DNA of 39,233 nt from a virus. The number at the start of each line of letters is the position of its first letter. Within the stretch, counting starts at the first letter, position 1. Below, piece by piece: positions 16,429-22,322 of this stretch. Location: IMG/VR virus record IMGVR_UViG_3300037459_000095, positions 1 to 39,233 of that record; one strand, written 5' to 3'. The position numbers were made by a program, and so were the translations under genes. The notes under the pieces were generated by a model. That model had not been told where the DNA came from, made no database searches, and saw only the letters and a program-made list of their open reading frames with translations.

Positions 16429-16833
16429 ATGCCAATTGATTACTCAAGATATCCACCAGACTGGAAAACTAAAATGGTGCCAAGGATCCTAAAACGGGCC
16501 GACAATAAATGTGAATTCTGTGGTGTCGAGAATAAGACTAAATTAACATCCATTCCTTTTTGGATTAAAGATATTACCAGATATAAATTAAAACGCTTTT
16601 GGATTACTAACGAGAGTGATGTTAGGAGAATGGTCCCTTTTGCTGCTGACAAAATCAAGATAATAACTGTGGTACTAACTATAGCACATTTAGACCATGA
16701 TGAGGAAAATCATAACGTTAGCGACGATAGGCTAGCGGCTTTATGTCAAATTTGTCACTTAAACTATGATGCAAAGGAAAAAATGAGGCGGATCATGTCT
16801 AAAGCACTTGAAAAACAGGAGGTGTTGATTTAA
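16429..16833 (+). CDS. HNH endonuclease
   Basis: The protein has 134 residues. A zinc pair C28EFC31 and a second pair C106QIC109 flank the catalytic segment AHLDHDEENHNVS (His87, Asp89, His90), followed by LAALCQICHLNYDA. This is a typical small phage HNH nuclease of the AHLDH type. It may act as a homing-type or packaging-associated nuclease. It is the last protein gene before the 800-nt RNA region, and standalone HNH genes often lie beside phage tRNA loci. Its specificity is unknown. Confidence 0.88.
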   Translation: MPIDYSRYPPDWKTKMVPRILKRADNKCEFCGVENKTKLTSIPFWIKDITRYKLKRFWITNESDVRRMVPFAADKIKIITVVLTIAHLDHDEENHNVSDDRLAALCQICHLNYDAKEKMRRIMSKALEKQEVLI

Positions 16834-16885
16834 AATGGTGAGGCTGATTGATACCAGCGTCAAATAAATACCAGTTATACACGAG

Positions 16886-16985
16886 AGTCTTAAGAAAAGC
16901 ATTAATTTCAGAGCCTTAGTTTTAATAGTGTTACTGGTGAACTAAACGCTGCTATCAACTGGGGTTTTTGCTTTTTCTTAGGACT
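16886..16985 (+). ncRNA. Stem-closed RNA structure A
   Basis: AGTCTTAAGAAAA (16886-16898) pairs with the complementary stretch at 16973-16985 over 13 positions with one G-T pair. GC/GC pairing adds two base pairs inside a single bulged T. The 69-nt interior includes a TTAGTT/AACTAA pair. A run of T follows the 3' arm (to 16990), so it could also act as an unusual terminator with a very large loop. It is the first of five such structures in the 16834-17648 gap, which has no convincing protein gene. Confidence 0.5.
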
Positions 16986-17011
16986 TTTTTATTGCCTTTC
17001 AGAAAGTAAAT

Positions 17012-17130
17012 AAGCCTGTTTAAATGAGTTATTTAGTAAAAAGATGCTGGATTTTATCAACAACGTGTTTCAGTGGTAGTACTTGTCGGGTGTCGTTACC
17101 GTCACTAAATAGCTCAACTTAAACAGGTTT
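17012..17130 (+). ncRNA. Stem-closed RNA structure B, with tRNA D-arm-like segment
   Basis: 17012-17037 pairs with 17104-17130 to give about 25 base pairs, interrupted by one mismatch and one bulge; the core is CCTGTTTAA with TTAAACAGG. The 66-nt interior contains TTTCAGTGGTAGTAC, which is close to the D-arm consensus TTCAGTGGTAGAAC of tRNA-Gly-type genes, but no T arm or CCA is visible. It may be a degenerate or highly modified tRNA-like RNA. Confidence 0.5.
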
Positions 17131-17152
17131 CCTCAGAGTAGATGATATAAAT

Positions 17153-17247
17153 ACCTGTGTGGCGGAATTGGTAGACGCTTAAAATCCATATAGATTGCGG
17201 GGTGATCCTATGCAATCGTGAGGGTTCGAATCCTTCCGCAGGTTCCA
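17153..17247 (+). tRNA. tRNA-Leu-like gene with abnormal anticodon arm (structure C)
   Basis: The acceptor stem ACCTGTG/CGCAGGT (7 bp, one T-G), the Leu-type D arm (GCG...CGC with GAATTGGTAGA), the T arm GAGGG-TTCGAAT-CCTTC and an encoded CCA are all present. Between D and T arms lie 41 nt, about eight more than in a usual tRNA-Leu. CTTAAAA looks like a Leu(UAA) anticodon loop and TCCAT could be its 3' stem, but the 5' stem strand is missing. Two other pairings compete: AATC with GATT (6-nt loop), and GATTGC (17193-17198) with GCAATC (17212-17217). A perfect 10-bp inverted repeat (17139-17148 with 17247-17256) extends the acceptor stem outward. It may be a non-canonical tRNA, a decoy or a decayed copy. 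Confidence 0.6.
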
Positions 17248-17273
17248 TATCATCTAATAGTCAGTAAAGTAAT

Positions 17274-17355
17274 GGGCCTAACGGTTTGGAGCGGGTGAGC
17301 CGATTCTAGAAAACGTTGCCAGCACATGAAAGTTCGATTCTTTCAGGGTCCACCA
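17274..17355 (+). tRNA. tRNA-Ser-like gene with abnormal anticodon arm (structure D)
   Basis: The acceptor pairs GGGCCT with GGGTCC (two wobbles). The D arm GGTT...AGCC has the Ser-type loop (GGAGCGGGTG), the T arm GAAAG-TTCGATT-CTTTC is perfect, and an encoded ACCA follows. The 26 nt between D and T arms contain CTAGAAA, a Ser-type anticodon loop (AGA), but the flanking CGATT and ACGTT do not pair, and no long variable arm is clear. A perfect 10-bp inverted repeat (17261-17270 with 17355-17364) encloses the gene, as for structure C, so the same design is present twice with unrelated sequence. Confidence 0.55.
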
Positions 17356-17458
17356 CTTTACTGATTTATAGTTCTTATACCAGAATTGAACCTATAGCAG
17401 CACAATTGAATCCAAATGTCATGCAGACTTTAAATGCCACACAATTTATTTAGAGCTA

Positions 17459-17576
17459 CTTATCATTACGACATTTTAAGACCGTGGACAAAGCAGGTGA
17501 ATGTTGATGTGCCAACTCTCAGTTGGATATCGGAGCGACAACTCTAAAAACTGTTCTGCATACTGCGAGTGATAAG
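17459..17576 (+). ncRNA. Stem-closed RNA structure E, with tRNA-like D-arm segment
   Basis: CTTATCATT (17459-17467) pairs with AGTGATAAG (17568-17576; one T-G), and CG/CG continues after a bulged A. Inside are a perfect hairpin CCAACT-CTC-AGTTGG (17512-17526), a tRNA D-arm-like CTCAGTTGGATATCGGAG, and then CTCTAAA, which looks like an anticodon loop; its flanks (GACA with TGTT) pair around an oversized loop. No T arm or CCA is visible. Between D and E (17365-17458) I see no further confident feature. Confidence 0.4.
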
Positions 17577-17648
17577 AATATAGATTTAACCTTACATATC
17601 AACACAAGGTCTAGTGACCGTTATATTTAACAATTGGAGAAAATAAAG

Positions 17649-18068
17649 ATGGGATATTCAACAGATTTTAAAGGCGAACTAAAGTTTAAAGAAGAATTGC
17701 CAGCAAGTGAGCTAGCCGAGGTTAAAAAGTTTTTAGATGAAGATTCTAGCGATCATCCAGAATGGGGTAATATTGAAAGATATTATGTTGATTTAGAATT
17801 TTTAAACGATTTCTCTGGATTAAAATGGAATGGCGCTGAAAAGACTTATGGAATGGTCCAGGTTGTCAATATGATAATTAATAACATGATTGAACACGTT
17901 AACTCAGATTTTGGATTTACTGGTGAATTACAGGCCCAAGGTGAAGATATGGACGATAGATGGGTTCTCCTAATAAACGATGAAGGAATGGCGGAGAAAA
18001 AAGATATTGTTGTCACTGGGAATAAGGTTATATGTCCTCACTGTAAAGAGAATTTCATTATTGGATAA
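17649..18068 (+). CDS. Phage hypothetical of the MGYSTDF type (139 aa)
   Basis: ATG 17649 follows TTGGAGAAAATAAAG; the upstream in-frame TTG 17634 overlaps that ribosome site. The protein opens MGYSTDFKGELKF, a start I recognise from hypothetical proteins of many phages. It is beta-rich, with two EWGN/DRWVLL segments, and ends with a CPHCKENF zinc-pair motif. It is the first protein gene after the RNA region and heads a new small-gene run. Role unknown. Confidence 0.65.
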   Translation: MGYSTDFKGELKFKEELPASELAEVKKFLDEDSSDHPEWGNIERYYVDLEFLNDFSGLKWNGAEKTYGMVQVVNMIINNMIEHVNSDFGFTGELQAQGEDMDDRWVLLINDEGMAEKKDIVVTGNKVICPHCKENFIIG

Positions 18069-18092
18069 TTAGACAATCAATGGAGAATAAGA

Positions 18093-18311
18093 ATGAACAA
18101 TGAACTACAAAAATACGCAAGGACTCAATTAGCAGAAGGTCTTGCTCAGTTGCCTGAAGATAACCAAAGATTTTTCGTTAGAATATTTAACAATGAAAAT
18201 AGGGAGGCAGGTATAGAAGAGACGCTAAAGCTTCTTACAGGACATGAGCTTGATAAGGCTATGGACTTAGTTCAGAGAACCTTAACCAAAAAATCCCAAA
18301 AGATGGGCTAA
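18093..18311 (+). CDS. Helical hypothetical protein (72 aa)
   Basis: A good ribosome site (TGGAGAATAAG) precedes the ATG. The protein is helical (QKYARTQLAEGLAQLPEDNQRFFVRIFNNEN, then GHELDKAMDLVQRTL). Its layout resembles small phage proteins next to terminase or recombination genes, but I know no function. Confidence 0.5.
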   Translation: MNNELQKYARTQLAEGLAQLPEDNQRFFVRIFNNENREAGIEETLKLLTGHELDKAMDLVQRTLTKKSQKMG

Positions 18312-18329
18312 TCAATAGAGGAAATAAAA

Positions 18330-18521
18330 ATGATTAAAACAGATGTAGAGCTTCACCCGTTCAGAGTACCTAATTATGTAATAGTTAAAACTGAGCCAAA
18401 ACCTAGACAAGACGGGTATTCTGAAGCACCTAAATATCACCTCTCAGAACTAAGTGAGAGTGTGTTGAATGAATTATGCGAGCAATTTAAGAAAGATGTT
18501 TTTATAAAAGCTGGCAGATAA
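18330..18521 (+). CDS. Conserved phage hypothetical (63 aa, PNYVIVKTEP..APKYHLSEL)
   Basis: The pattern FRVPNYVIVKTEPKPRQDGYSEAPKYHLSELSESVLNELCEQFKKDVF is of a small family I associate with many phages: a strand, a basic Pro-rich loop and a C-terminal helix. The ribosome site GAGGAAA precedes the start. Function unknown. Confidence 0.6.
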   Translation: MIKTDVELHPFRVPNYVIVKTEPKPRQDGYSEAPKYHLSELSESVLNELCEQFKKDVFIKAGR

Positions 18522-18545
18522 CCCTAATAACTAAAGGAGAGAGTA

Positions 18546-18752
18546 ATGACTGACAGATTAAAGGGTTTAACCGTAGCGTTTACTTCTGATATTCGAGATG
18601 ATGACGCGAAATGTATTATTGACGCAATTCTAATGATTAAAGGCGTTGAATGTGTTTCCACAAGTGTTGCTAACTCCGAAGATTATATGAATAGGCAGCA
18701 AGTAAAAAGAGAAATAAGAGATAGTATTTGTAAGTTAGTTGACGATATCTAA
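18546..18752 (+). CDS. Conserved phage hypothetical (68 aa, MTDRLKGLTVAF)
   Basis: The order MTDRLKGLTVAFTSDIRDDDAKCIIDAILMIKGVECVSTSV is a beta-alpha-beta unit typical of a small phage family in which the strand GVxxVxxxV follows a helix and a basic helical tail ends the protein. The strong ribosome site AAAGGAGAGAG suggests good expression. Function unknown. Confidence 0.6.
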   Translation: MTDRLKGLTVAFTSDIRDDDAKCIIDAILMIKGVECVSTSVANSEDYMNRQQVKREIRDSICKLVDDI

Positions 18753-18768
18753 TAACAGGAGAGAGATA

Positions 18769-18792
18769 ATGACACTTAATTACTATTATTAA
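18769..18792 (+). other. Mini-ORF with strong ribosome site (MTLNYYY)
   Basis: CAGGAGAGAG lies 4-5 nt before an ATG followed by six codons and TAA. The ribosome site is as strong as that of neighbouring genes, so it should be translated. It may be a relic of a lost gene, or a leader peptide/minigene affecting the next gene at 18810. Confidence 0.3.
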
Positions 18793-18809
18793 CTCTGGGA
18801 GATAAGAGA

Positions 18810-19070
18810 ATGAGACAGGTTATGAAATTCTTTAAATTAGCTAGAGGTAGACTCAGAGTTGCTTTAGGATTCTGCCCCTTATGTAACTCTGACGCTCCAA
18901 AGGTTTACGATTGCTATCTTTGTGGTTGGTATCAACAGGCTAATGGTGACAAATATCCCCCAACCAAAGAAACTAAAGATAAATGGATTTCTGAATATAA
19001 GGCTTCTCTCGATGTATGGGCTAAAATCCCTAAGATTATAAAAGCTGCAAGAAAAATAAGAGAGCGATGA
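18810..19070 (+). CDS. Small zinc-ribbon protein (86 aa)
   Basis: CPLC (residues 22-25) and CYLC (35-38) form a four-cysteine zinc ribbon with the loop NSDAPKVYD and a following GWYQQANGD. The N-terminus and C-terminus are basic (FFKLARGRLRVALGF; IIKAARKIRER). It may bind nucleic acid or a protein partner. The reading frame stops at 19068-19070, but an adjacent +1 frame stays open for another 190 nt, so the C-terminus may originally have been longer. Confidence 0.55.
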   Translation: MRQVMKFFKLARGRLRVALGFCPLCNSDAPKVYDCYLCGWYQQANGDKYPPTKETKDKWISEYKASLDVWAKIPKIIKAARKIRER

Positions 19071-19260
19071 AACCCCAAGGAATGCTCCACAGAAGCCTAA
19101 CGACACTAAACAGCTTATAAACAACAGAGCTACCGATTTAAAGAACAAGTCCAAGGATGGCAAACAGCGAGCCAGGGAAGCTAAACAGCAAGCAGGCGTA
19201 CTCACTAAAGAGCAGGCTATCAAAGCATACCAACGATTGAGGAGCGATAGAAATGAATGA
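19060..19260 (+). pseudogene. Open frame without a start, possible frameshifted C-terminus
   Basis: This frame is open from 19060 to TGA 19258 but has no usable start codon until near its end. Its product is polar, basic and helical (NAPQKPNDTKQLINNRATDLKNK, REAKQQAGVLTKEQAIKAYQRL), looks protein-like and carries no low-complexity noise. It is in the +1 frame relative to the zinc-ribbon gene, so a one-base change or programmed slip near 19060-19068 would fuse them. No other gene covers this interval. Confidence 0.4.
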
Positions 19261-19525
19261 TAAAGAGCAAGTTATTAACTATTTACGAGAGCGTGGGCTA
19301 GAACCAACCCAAGAAGATATTGATTTCTTTTGTGGTAAATATGGGTTCGAGTCTGGAGTTGTTTGGGCCTGTGCAAGAATTGTCGAAATGCACGATAACC
19401 CGGTAATTGCTGATAATGTACTAAGTGAAGCTAATATTTCTCATGGAGAGCTTAAGTTGATGCCTGAATATGATTTAAAGTTTTTGAGGCCAGAAGATCC
19501 AACAATCCCTAAAGGGGTGGAATGA
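19253..19525 (+). CDS. Hypothetical protein (90 aa)
   Basis: GAGGAGCGAT precedes ATG 19253. The protein has helix-rich halves around a possible turn (YLRERGLEPTQEDIDFFCGKYGFESGVVWACARIVEMHDN), followed by an acidic Pro-containing tail. It overlaps the next gene by 4 nt. No family recognised. Confidence 0.5.
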   Translation: MNDKEQVINYLRERGLEPTQEDIDFFCGKYGFESGVVWACARIVEMHDNPVIADNVLSEANISHGELKLMPEYDLKFLRPEDPTIPKGVE

Positions 19526-19713
19526 TAATGAAGGCGGAAACCAAAAGATTAATTCGTATAAGGCAAGAAAATGTAGAAGCAATAAGCCAACTTAGTAATG
19601 AGAATAATAGATTAACAGTTAAAATGTGTGAGATAGAAGGTATTTGCCCGCATTGTAGAAACTGGCACTATCCGCATTGCGGTATGGACTTGTCTGAGGA
19701 TAAAGAGGAATAG
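19522..19713 (+). CDS. Small coiled-coil/zinc protein (63 aa)
   Basis: There are two in-frame ATGs (19522, 19528); the first overlaps the previous stop as ATGATA. A basic helix (RLIRIRQENVEAISQLSNENNRLTVKM) is followed by CPHCRNWHYPHCG, a compact zinc knuckle. It may bind nucleic acid. Function unknown. Confidence 0.5.
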   Translation: MIMKAETKRLIRIRQENVEAISQLSNENNRLTVKMCEIEGICPHCRNWHYPHCGMDLSEDKEE

Positions 19714-19715
19714 TA

Positions 19716-19952
19716 ATGAATAAATCAAAACCAATTGCCTGCCCTGAGTGCAGTCAAGATATGAGATTTCACCCACATTTAGCAGAGTGTCCAAACCACC
19801 CATCAAAATGGTCTAAAACGTATGCAAAAAAAGCAGAGTCATCAATCCCAATCAGTAAGATAGAAGAGTTAATAGCTAACTGCAACGACAAGACTAATTT
19901 TAACGCCCTTGAAGACGACCTACAAACCCTAATAGACGAGACCAAAAAATGA
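19716..19952 (+). CDS. Small zinc-finger protein (78 aa)
   Basis: Residues 9-28 (CPECSQDMRFHPHLAECPNH) form a C2-CH type finger. The rest is helical (ISKIEELIANCNDKTNFNALEDDLQTLIDETKK). AGAGGAA lies before the ATG, and the end overlaps the next gene by 4 nt. It is the third zinc-type protein in this run, which suggests a cluster of small host-interaction or nucleic-acid-binding factors. Confidence 0.5.
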   Translation: MNKSKPIACPECSQDMRFHPHLAECPNHPSKWSKTYAKKAESSIPISKIEELIANCNDKTNFNALEDDLQTLIDETKK

Positions 19953-20194
19953 TTAGTCCATTTTCGATTGAAAACATGAAAGAAGAACTCGCCAGAGCCT
20001 TAAATCAGATAGAAGCCAAAGACAAGGAAATAACTGATTTGAAACGAGCTTGTGGTATTTACACTCAAATATTAGCCACTCTACCGGCAAGGTGGGAGAA
20101 AAAATACACCCTTTTAGCCGATGAGGCCTATAAATTAACCAACAAACCAAACAAAATAGATTTTCCTATCTTATTACAGGATGAAGCGGAATGA
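19949..20194 (+). CDS. Coiled-coil hypothetical protein (81 aa)
   Basis: The N-terminal half is a heptad-type helix (NMKEELARALNQIEAKDKEITDLKRACG); the second half is a mixed helical segment (LPARWEKKYTLLADEAYKL). The EAKDKEI element also occurs in the coiled-coil protein at 15005, a likely shared building block. It overlaps both neighbours by 4 nt. Confidence 0.5.
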   Translation: MISPFSIENMKEELARALNQIEAKDKEITDLKRACGIYTQILATLPARWEKKYTLLADEAYKLTNKPNKIDFPILLQDEAE

Positions 20195-20526
20195 GTTTTG
20201 AAGCTCAAAGGCGTTCTTACTGTGATAGTTCTGTTAAGTTAAGAAGGGCTAGGCGGTTATATAAATACTTGGTAGCAAAGGCGATTATTAAGAATCCAGA
20301 ATTATCCTTTGTGCTAGCTGTTAAAGCTATCAATGCGGGGCTTTACTCATTTAACACTAGTCTTAATGATGTTGTTTTCTCATTATGGCGCGGGGCACAT
20401 AAATATGATTATAATTCTTTGGATTGGTGTCGCGTACCAGATTGTATTTGGTTTCAAGCAAAATACTATTTCAAAAGAACTGAGTCCGGATACGTTCAAA
20501 TTAAGAAAATAAGGATTAGGCTATGA
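20191..20526 (+). CDS. Basic hypothetical protein (111 aa)
   Basis: The protein is rich in Arg, Tyr and Trp (RRSYCDSSVKLRRARRLYKYLVAKAIIKNPELSFVLAVKAI, then LWRGAHKYDYNSLDWCRVPDCIWFQAKYYFKR). The basic N-terminal helix could bind DNA. It overlaps the methyltransferase gene by 4 nt, so the two are translated together. No family recognised. Confidence 0.5.
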   Translation: MSFEAQRRSYCDSSVKLRRARRLYKYLVAKAIIKNPELSFVLAVKAINAGLYSFNTSLNDVVFSLWRGAHKYDYNSLDWCRVPDCIWFQAKYYFKRTESGYVQIKKIRIRL

Positions 20527-21239
20527 GTATAAATTTGATTGAACTGCTAAATGTAGATTGTATGGAATACATGAAAACCTGTAGTAACGATCAATTCGAC
20601 CTCGCAATTGTTGATCCTCCATACGGGATTAACGCTCCTAACATGCAAATGGGTACAAATGTAAATAGAAAGGAGGGCGGGAAAGGAGGCACCTCTGTAG
20701 CAGTAAAGCTAAAAAAAGGCAGATTAAACTCCGGATCAGGAAAGCTGAAAAATAGAGCGCTAAATACTATGAACTGTGAATGGGATATATATCCACCATC
20801 ACCAGAATACTTCATAGAATTAACTCGAGTTTCAAAAAACCAAATAATATGGGGCGGCAATTACTTTGATTTAAGGCCATCGAGGTGCATTATTTGTTGG
20901 GATAAATGCCAACCATGGGAAAACTTTTCACAATGGGAAATGGCCTGGACTTCTTTTGATAAACCTGCAGCAATGTTTAGATATTCAAATACTGGTGGAG
21001 CAAATAGAGAAATTAAAATACATCCAACACAGAAACCGTTAAAACTTTATGAATGGCTGCTAGATAAGTATGCCAAAGAAGGAGATAGAATCATCGATAC
21101 TCACGGAGGCTCAATGAATAGCATGATCGCGTGCCATTACGGGGGATTTAATGCGGTTTGTTGTGAGTTAGATAAGGATTATTTCGAGGCAGCACAACAA
21201 AGATTTGACGACCAGACGCGCCAAAAGGCTATGTTTTGA
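20523..21239 (+). CDS. DNA N6-adenine/N4-cytosine methyltransferase
   Basis: The protein has 238 residues. Catalytic motif IV is DPPYGI at residues 31-36. The AdoMet-binding region comes later: HPTQKPLKLYEWLLDKYA, then DTHGGSMNSMIACHYGG (motif I) and VCCELDKDYFEAAQQR (motif II). This motif order (IV before I) defines the beta class of the D12/N6-N4 MTase group, common in phages. No restriction partner is seen, so it probably protects phage DNA or marks replicated DNA. Target specificity cannot be read from sequence. Confidence 0.92.
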   Translation: MSINLIELLNVDCMEYMKTCSNDQFDLAIVDPPYGINAPNMQMGTNVNRKEGGKGGTSVAVKLKKGRLNSGSGKLKNRALNTMNCEWDIYPPSPEYFIELTRVSKNQIIWGGNYFDLRPSRCIICWDKCQPWENFSQWEMAWTSFDKPAAMFRYSNTGGANREIKIHPTQKPLKLYEWLLDKYAKEGDRIIDTHGGSMNSMIACHYGGFNAVCCELDKDYFEAAQQRFDDQTRQKAMF

Positions 21240-21415
21240 TCCAACTAATAGTAGACGGTAGAGAGCTAACCAATATATCAGAAGCGGCTAAGGAGTATTT
21301 TTATAGCTTAGTGCTCAATAGTAAAGAGGGGCCTTTTGTCTGCCAAACGTTAAACTCAACAACTAAAGCGATTGTCCTGTTAGATAAAGAACAGCCGCAA
21401 ACCGAGTTATTCTAA
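21236..21415 (+). CDS. Small protein co-translated with the methyltransferase (59 aa, TTG start)
   Basis: Start TTG 21236 overlaps the methyltransferase stop (TTGA). The 59-residue product begins IQLIVDGRELTNISEAAKEYFYSLVLNSKEGPFVCQTL and ends EQPQTELF. The coding potential is convincing: no stops, a plausible strand-helix-strand order and direct coupling. The stop overlaps the 3' end of the minus-strand gene by a few bases. Function unknown. Confidence 0.55.
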   Translation: MIQLIVDGRELTNISEAAKEYFYSLVLNSKEGPFVCQTLNSTTKAIVLLDKEQPQTELF

Positions 21416-21564
21416 ACCTCTTTCTTATGAGCTTTGGCGATTAATTCAGCAACGATATCTTTCTTACGCCACACCAAGTGATTGGTGATGTACCTTTTTT
21501 TAGATATCTCATCTAAGTTAGTGTTGGTTAAAATCTCCAATTTCACAGTTCCAATGTTATTCAT
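21412..21564 (-). CDS. Lone minus-strand small gene, putative regulator (50 aa)
   Basis: Read on the minus strand from ATG 21564, it gives MNNIGTVKLEILTNTNLDEISKKRYITNHLVWRKKDIVAE, ending KAHKKEV. It is basic, with a short strand followed by two helices, a size and pattern suiting a small DNA-binding protein. AAAGGGCG serves as ribosome site on that strand. It is the only minus-strand gene I can support in the genome. It faces the gene at 21658 across a 93-nt region with a palindrome and a strong promoter, as in a repressor/early-gene switch. No family is recognised; the regulatory role is inference. Confidence 0.6.
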   Translation of the reverse strand: MNNIGTVKLEILTNTNLDEISKKRYITNHLVWRKKDIVAELIAKAHKKEV

Positions 21565-21573
21565 AATACGCCC

Positions 21574-21591
21574 TTTTAAATATGTTTAAAA
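21574..21591. promoter_or_regulatory. Operator-like perfect palindrome
   Basis: TTTTAAA-TATG-TTTAAAA is a perfect 7-bp inverted repeat with a 4-nt spacer. A related half-site cluster (ATATGTTTTAAA) recurs at 21602-21613 between the -35 and -10 boxes of the rightward promoter. It is a candidate binding site for the minus-strand protein. Confidence 0.5.
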
Positions 21592-21596
21592 TATAC

Positions 21597-21624
21597 TTGC
21601 AATATGTTTTAAAGATAGTATACT
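21597..21624 (+). promoter_or_regulatory. Rightward sigma70 promoter
   Basis: TTGCAA (21597-21602) and TATACT (21619-21624) are separated by 16 nt. It would start transcription near 21631, about 27 nt before the gene at 21658. The -10 region is itself palindromic (AGTATACT), so it could serve the opposite strand too. Confidence 0.65.
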
Positions 21625-21657
21625 CTATTCATTAACTTAAATAAAGAAGATTAGAAC

Positions 21658-22104
21658 GTGAAGATTGATTGGAAACATTTATCTACCACTAAAGGATATA
21701 AATCCCTTAAGGCTGCATGCGCCCATGACATACGTGAAAATTTGCGAGATAAGAAAGCGTCACTAAAAAAATTCAATTGGGTGATATGCCGTGCAAAGAG
21801 TTACGCCCATAATGAGAAAGTAAGTATAGATGTTATTCTTGATCGTTGGGAAGAAAACCGTAGTTACTGGTGGCTTAATTACTATCAAGACTGTAATCAA
21901 CCTAAAATAGCCACTAAAAAAGTATTAAAATCTCGTGGAATAAAGGGTCAAATAAAAGACGCTAAGCATGGTTTTTGGAGTAAACACGACACAGAACAAG
22001 GTATAAAGAATCATGTATGTAGAATCATACGTTCATTTCAAATGGCAGCATCAAATAAAACAAAACCTCGTTGGACTAAACGACGAAAAGAACGAGGTTA
22101 TTAA
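21658..22104 (+). CDS. Basic hypothetical protein under the divergent promoter (148 aa)
   Basis: Start GTG 21658 follows AGAAGA. The protein is strongly basic (KKVLKSRGIKGQIKDAKHGFWSKHD; ending KPRWTKRRKERGY), with an aromatic middle (WEENRSYWWLNYYQDC) and an opening DWKHLSTTKGYKSLKAA that I associate with uncharacterised phage proteins. Its promoter position resembles that of early regulators or replication initiators. It could be an RNA- or DNA-binding control protein, but no family is certain. It is followed by a 260-nt structured gap. Confidence 0.6.
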   Translation: MKIDWKHLSTTKGYKSLKAACAHDIRENLRDKKASLKKFNWVICRAKSYAHNEKVSIDVILDRWEENRSYWWLNYYQDCNQPKIATKKVLKSRGIKGQIKDAKHGFWSKHDTEQGIKNHVCRIIRSFQMAASNKTKPRWTKRRKERGY

Positions 22105-22190
22105 AGGAGTCTGTAAGTCGGTCACTTGAAGGGAAAATGATTTGGTAAGTAGAGGATCAAGCCTCAAAAACCATTGAAAAGTACTGGATT

Positions 22191-22237
22191 AGAAGGGGAG
22201 GTTTCGTTGAACTTGAGTAATACGAAAATATCCTTCT
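22191..22237 (+). ncRNA. Bipartite hairpin in 22105-22363 gap
   Basis: AGAAGG (22191-22196) pairs with CCTTCT (22232-22237), and inside it TTTCGT (22202-22207) pairs with ACGAAA (22222-22227) around a 14-nt loop. All pairs are perfect. Upstream, GAGG/CCTC forms a smaller stem near 22152-22165. No protein gene fits this gap. Confidence 0.45.
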
Positions 22238-22258
22238 TTTGTGTAGACTTCCATAAAC

Positions 22259-22322
22259 GCTCATACCGTCAGGCCTTTGGAGCTAACGTGACAACAGTTT
22301 GATCGACAAGGTGGGTATGAGC
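22259..22322 (+). ncRNA. Stem-closed RNA structure upstream of gene 22364
   Basis: GCTCATACC (22259-22267) pairs perfectly with GGTATGAGC (22314-22322), closing a 46-nt interior that contains GTCA/TGAC pairing and a CTTTGGAGC segment resembling the D-arm of structure D. It ends 41 nt before the TTG start at 22364, so it may control translation of that gene or be a separate small RNA of the 16886-17576 type. Confidence 0.45.

Noticed and set aside
17459-17576. Amber suppressor tRNA (CTCTAAA loop) implying stop-codon recoding
   Set aside because: The anticodon stem and T arm are not convincing. TAG is used as the natural stop of several phage genes with correctly placed downstream starts, so recoding is not supported.
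16834-17648. CRISPR array in the gene-free region
   Set aside because: The stems differ in sequence from one structure to the next and there are no identical direct repeats with regular spacers.
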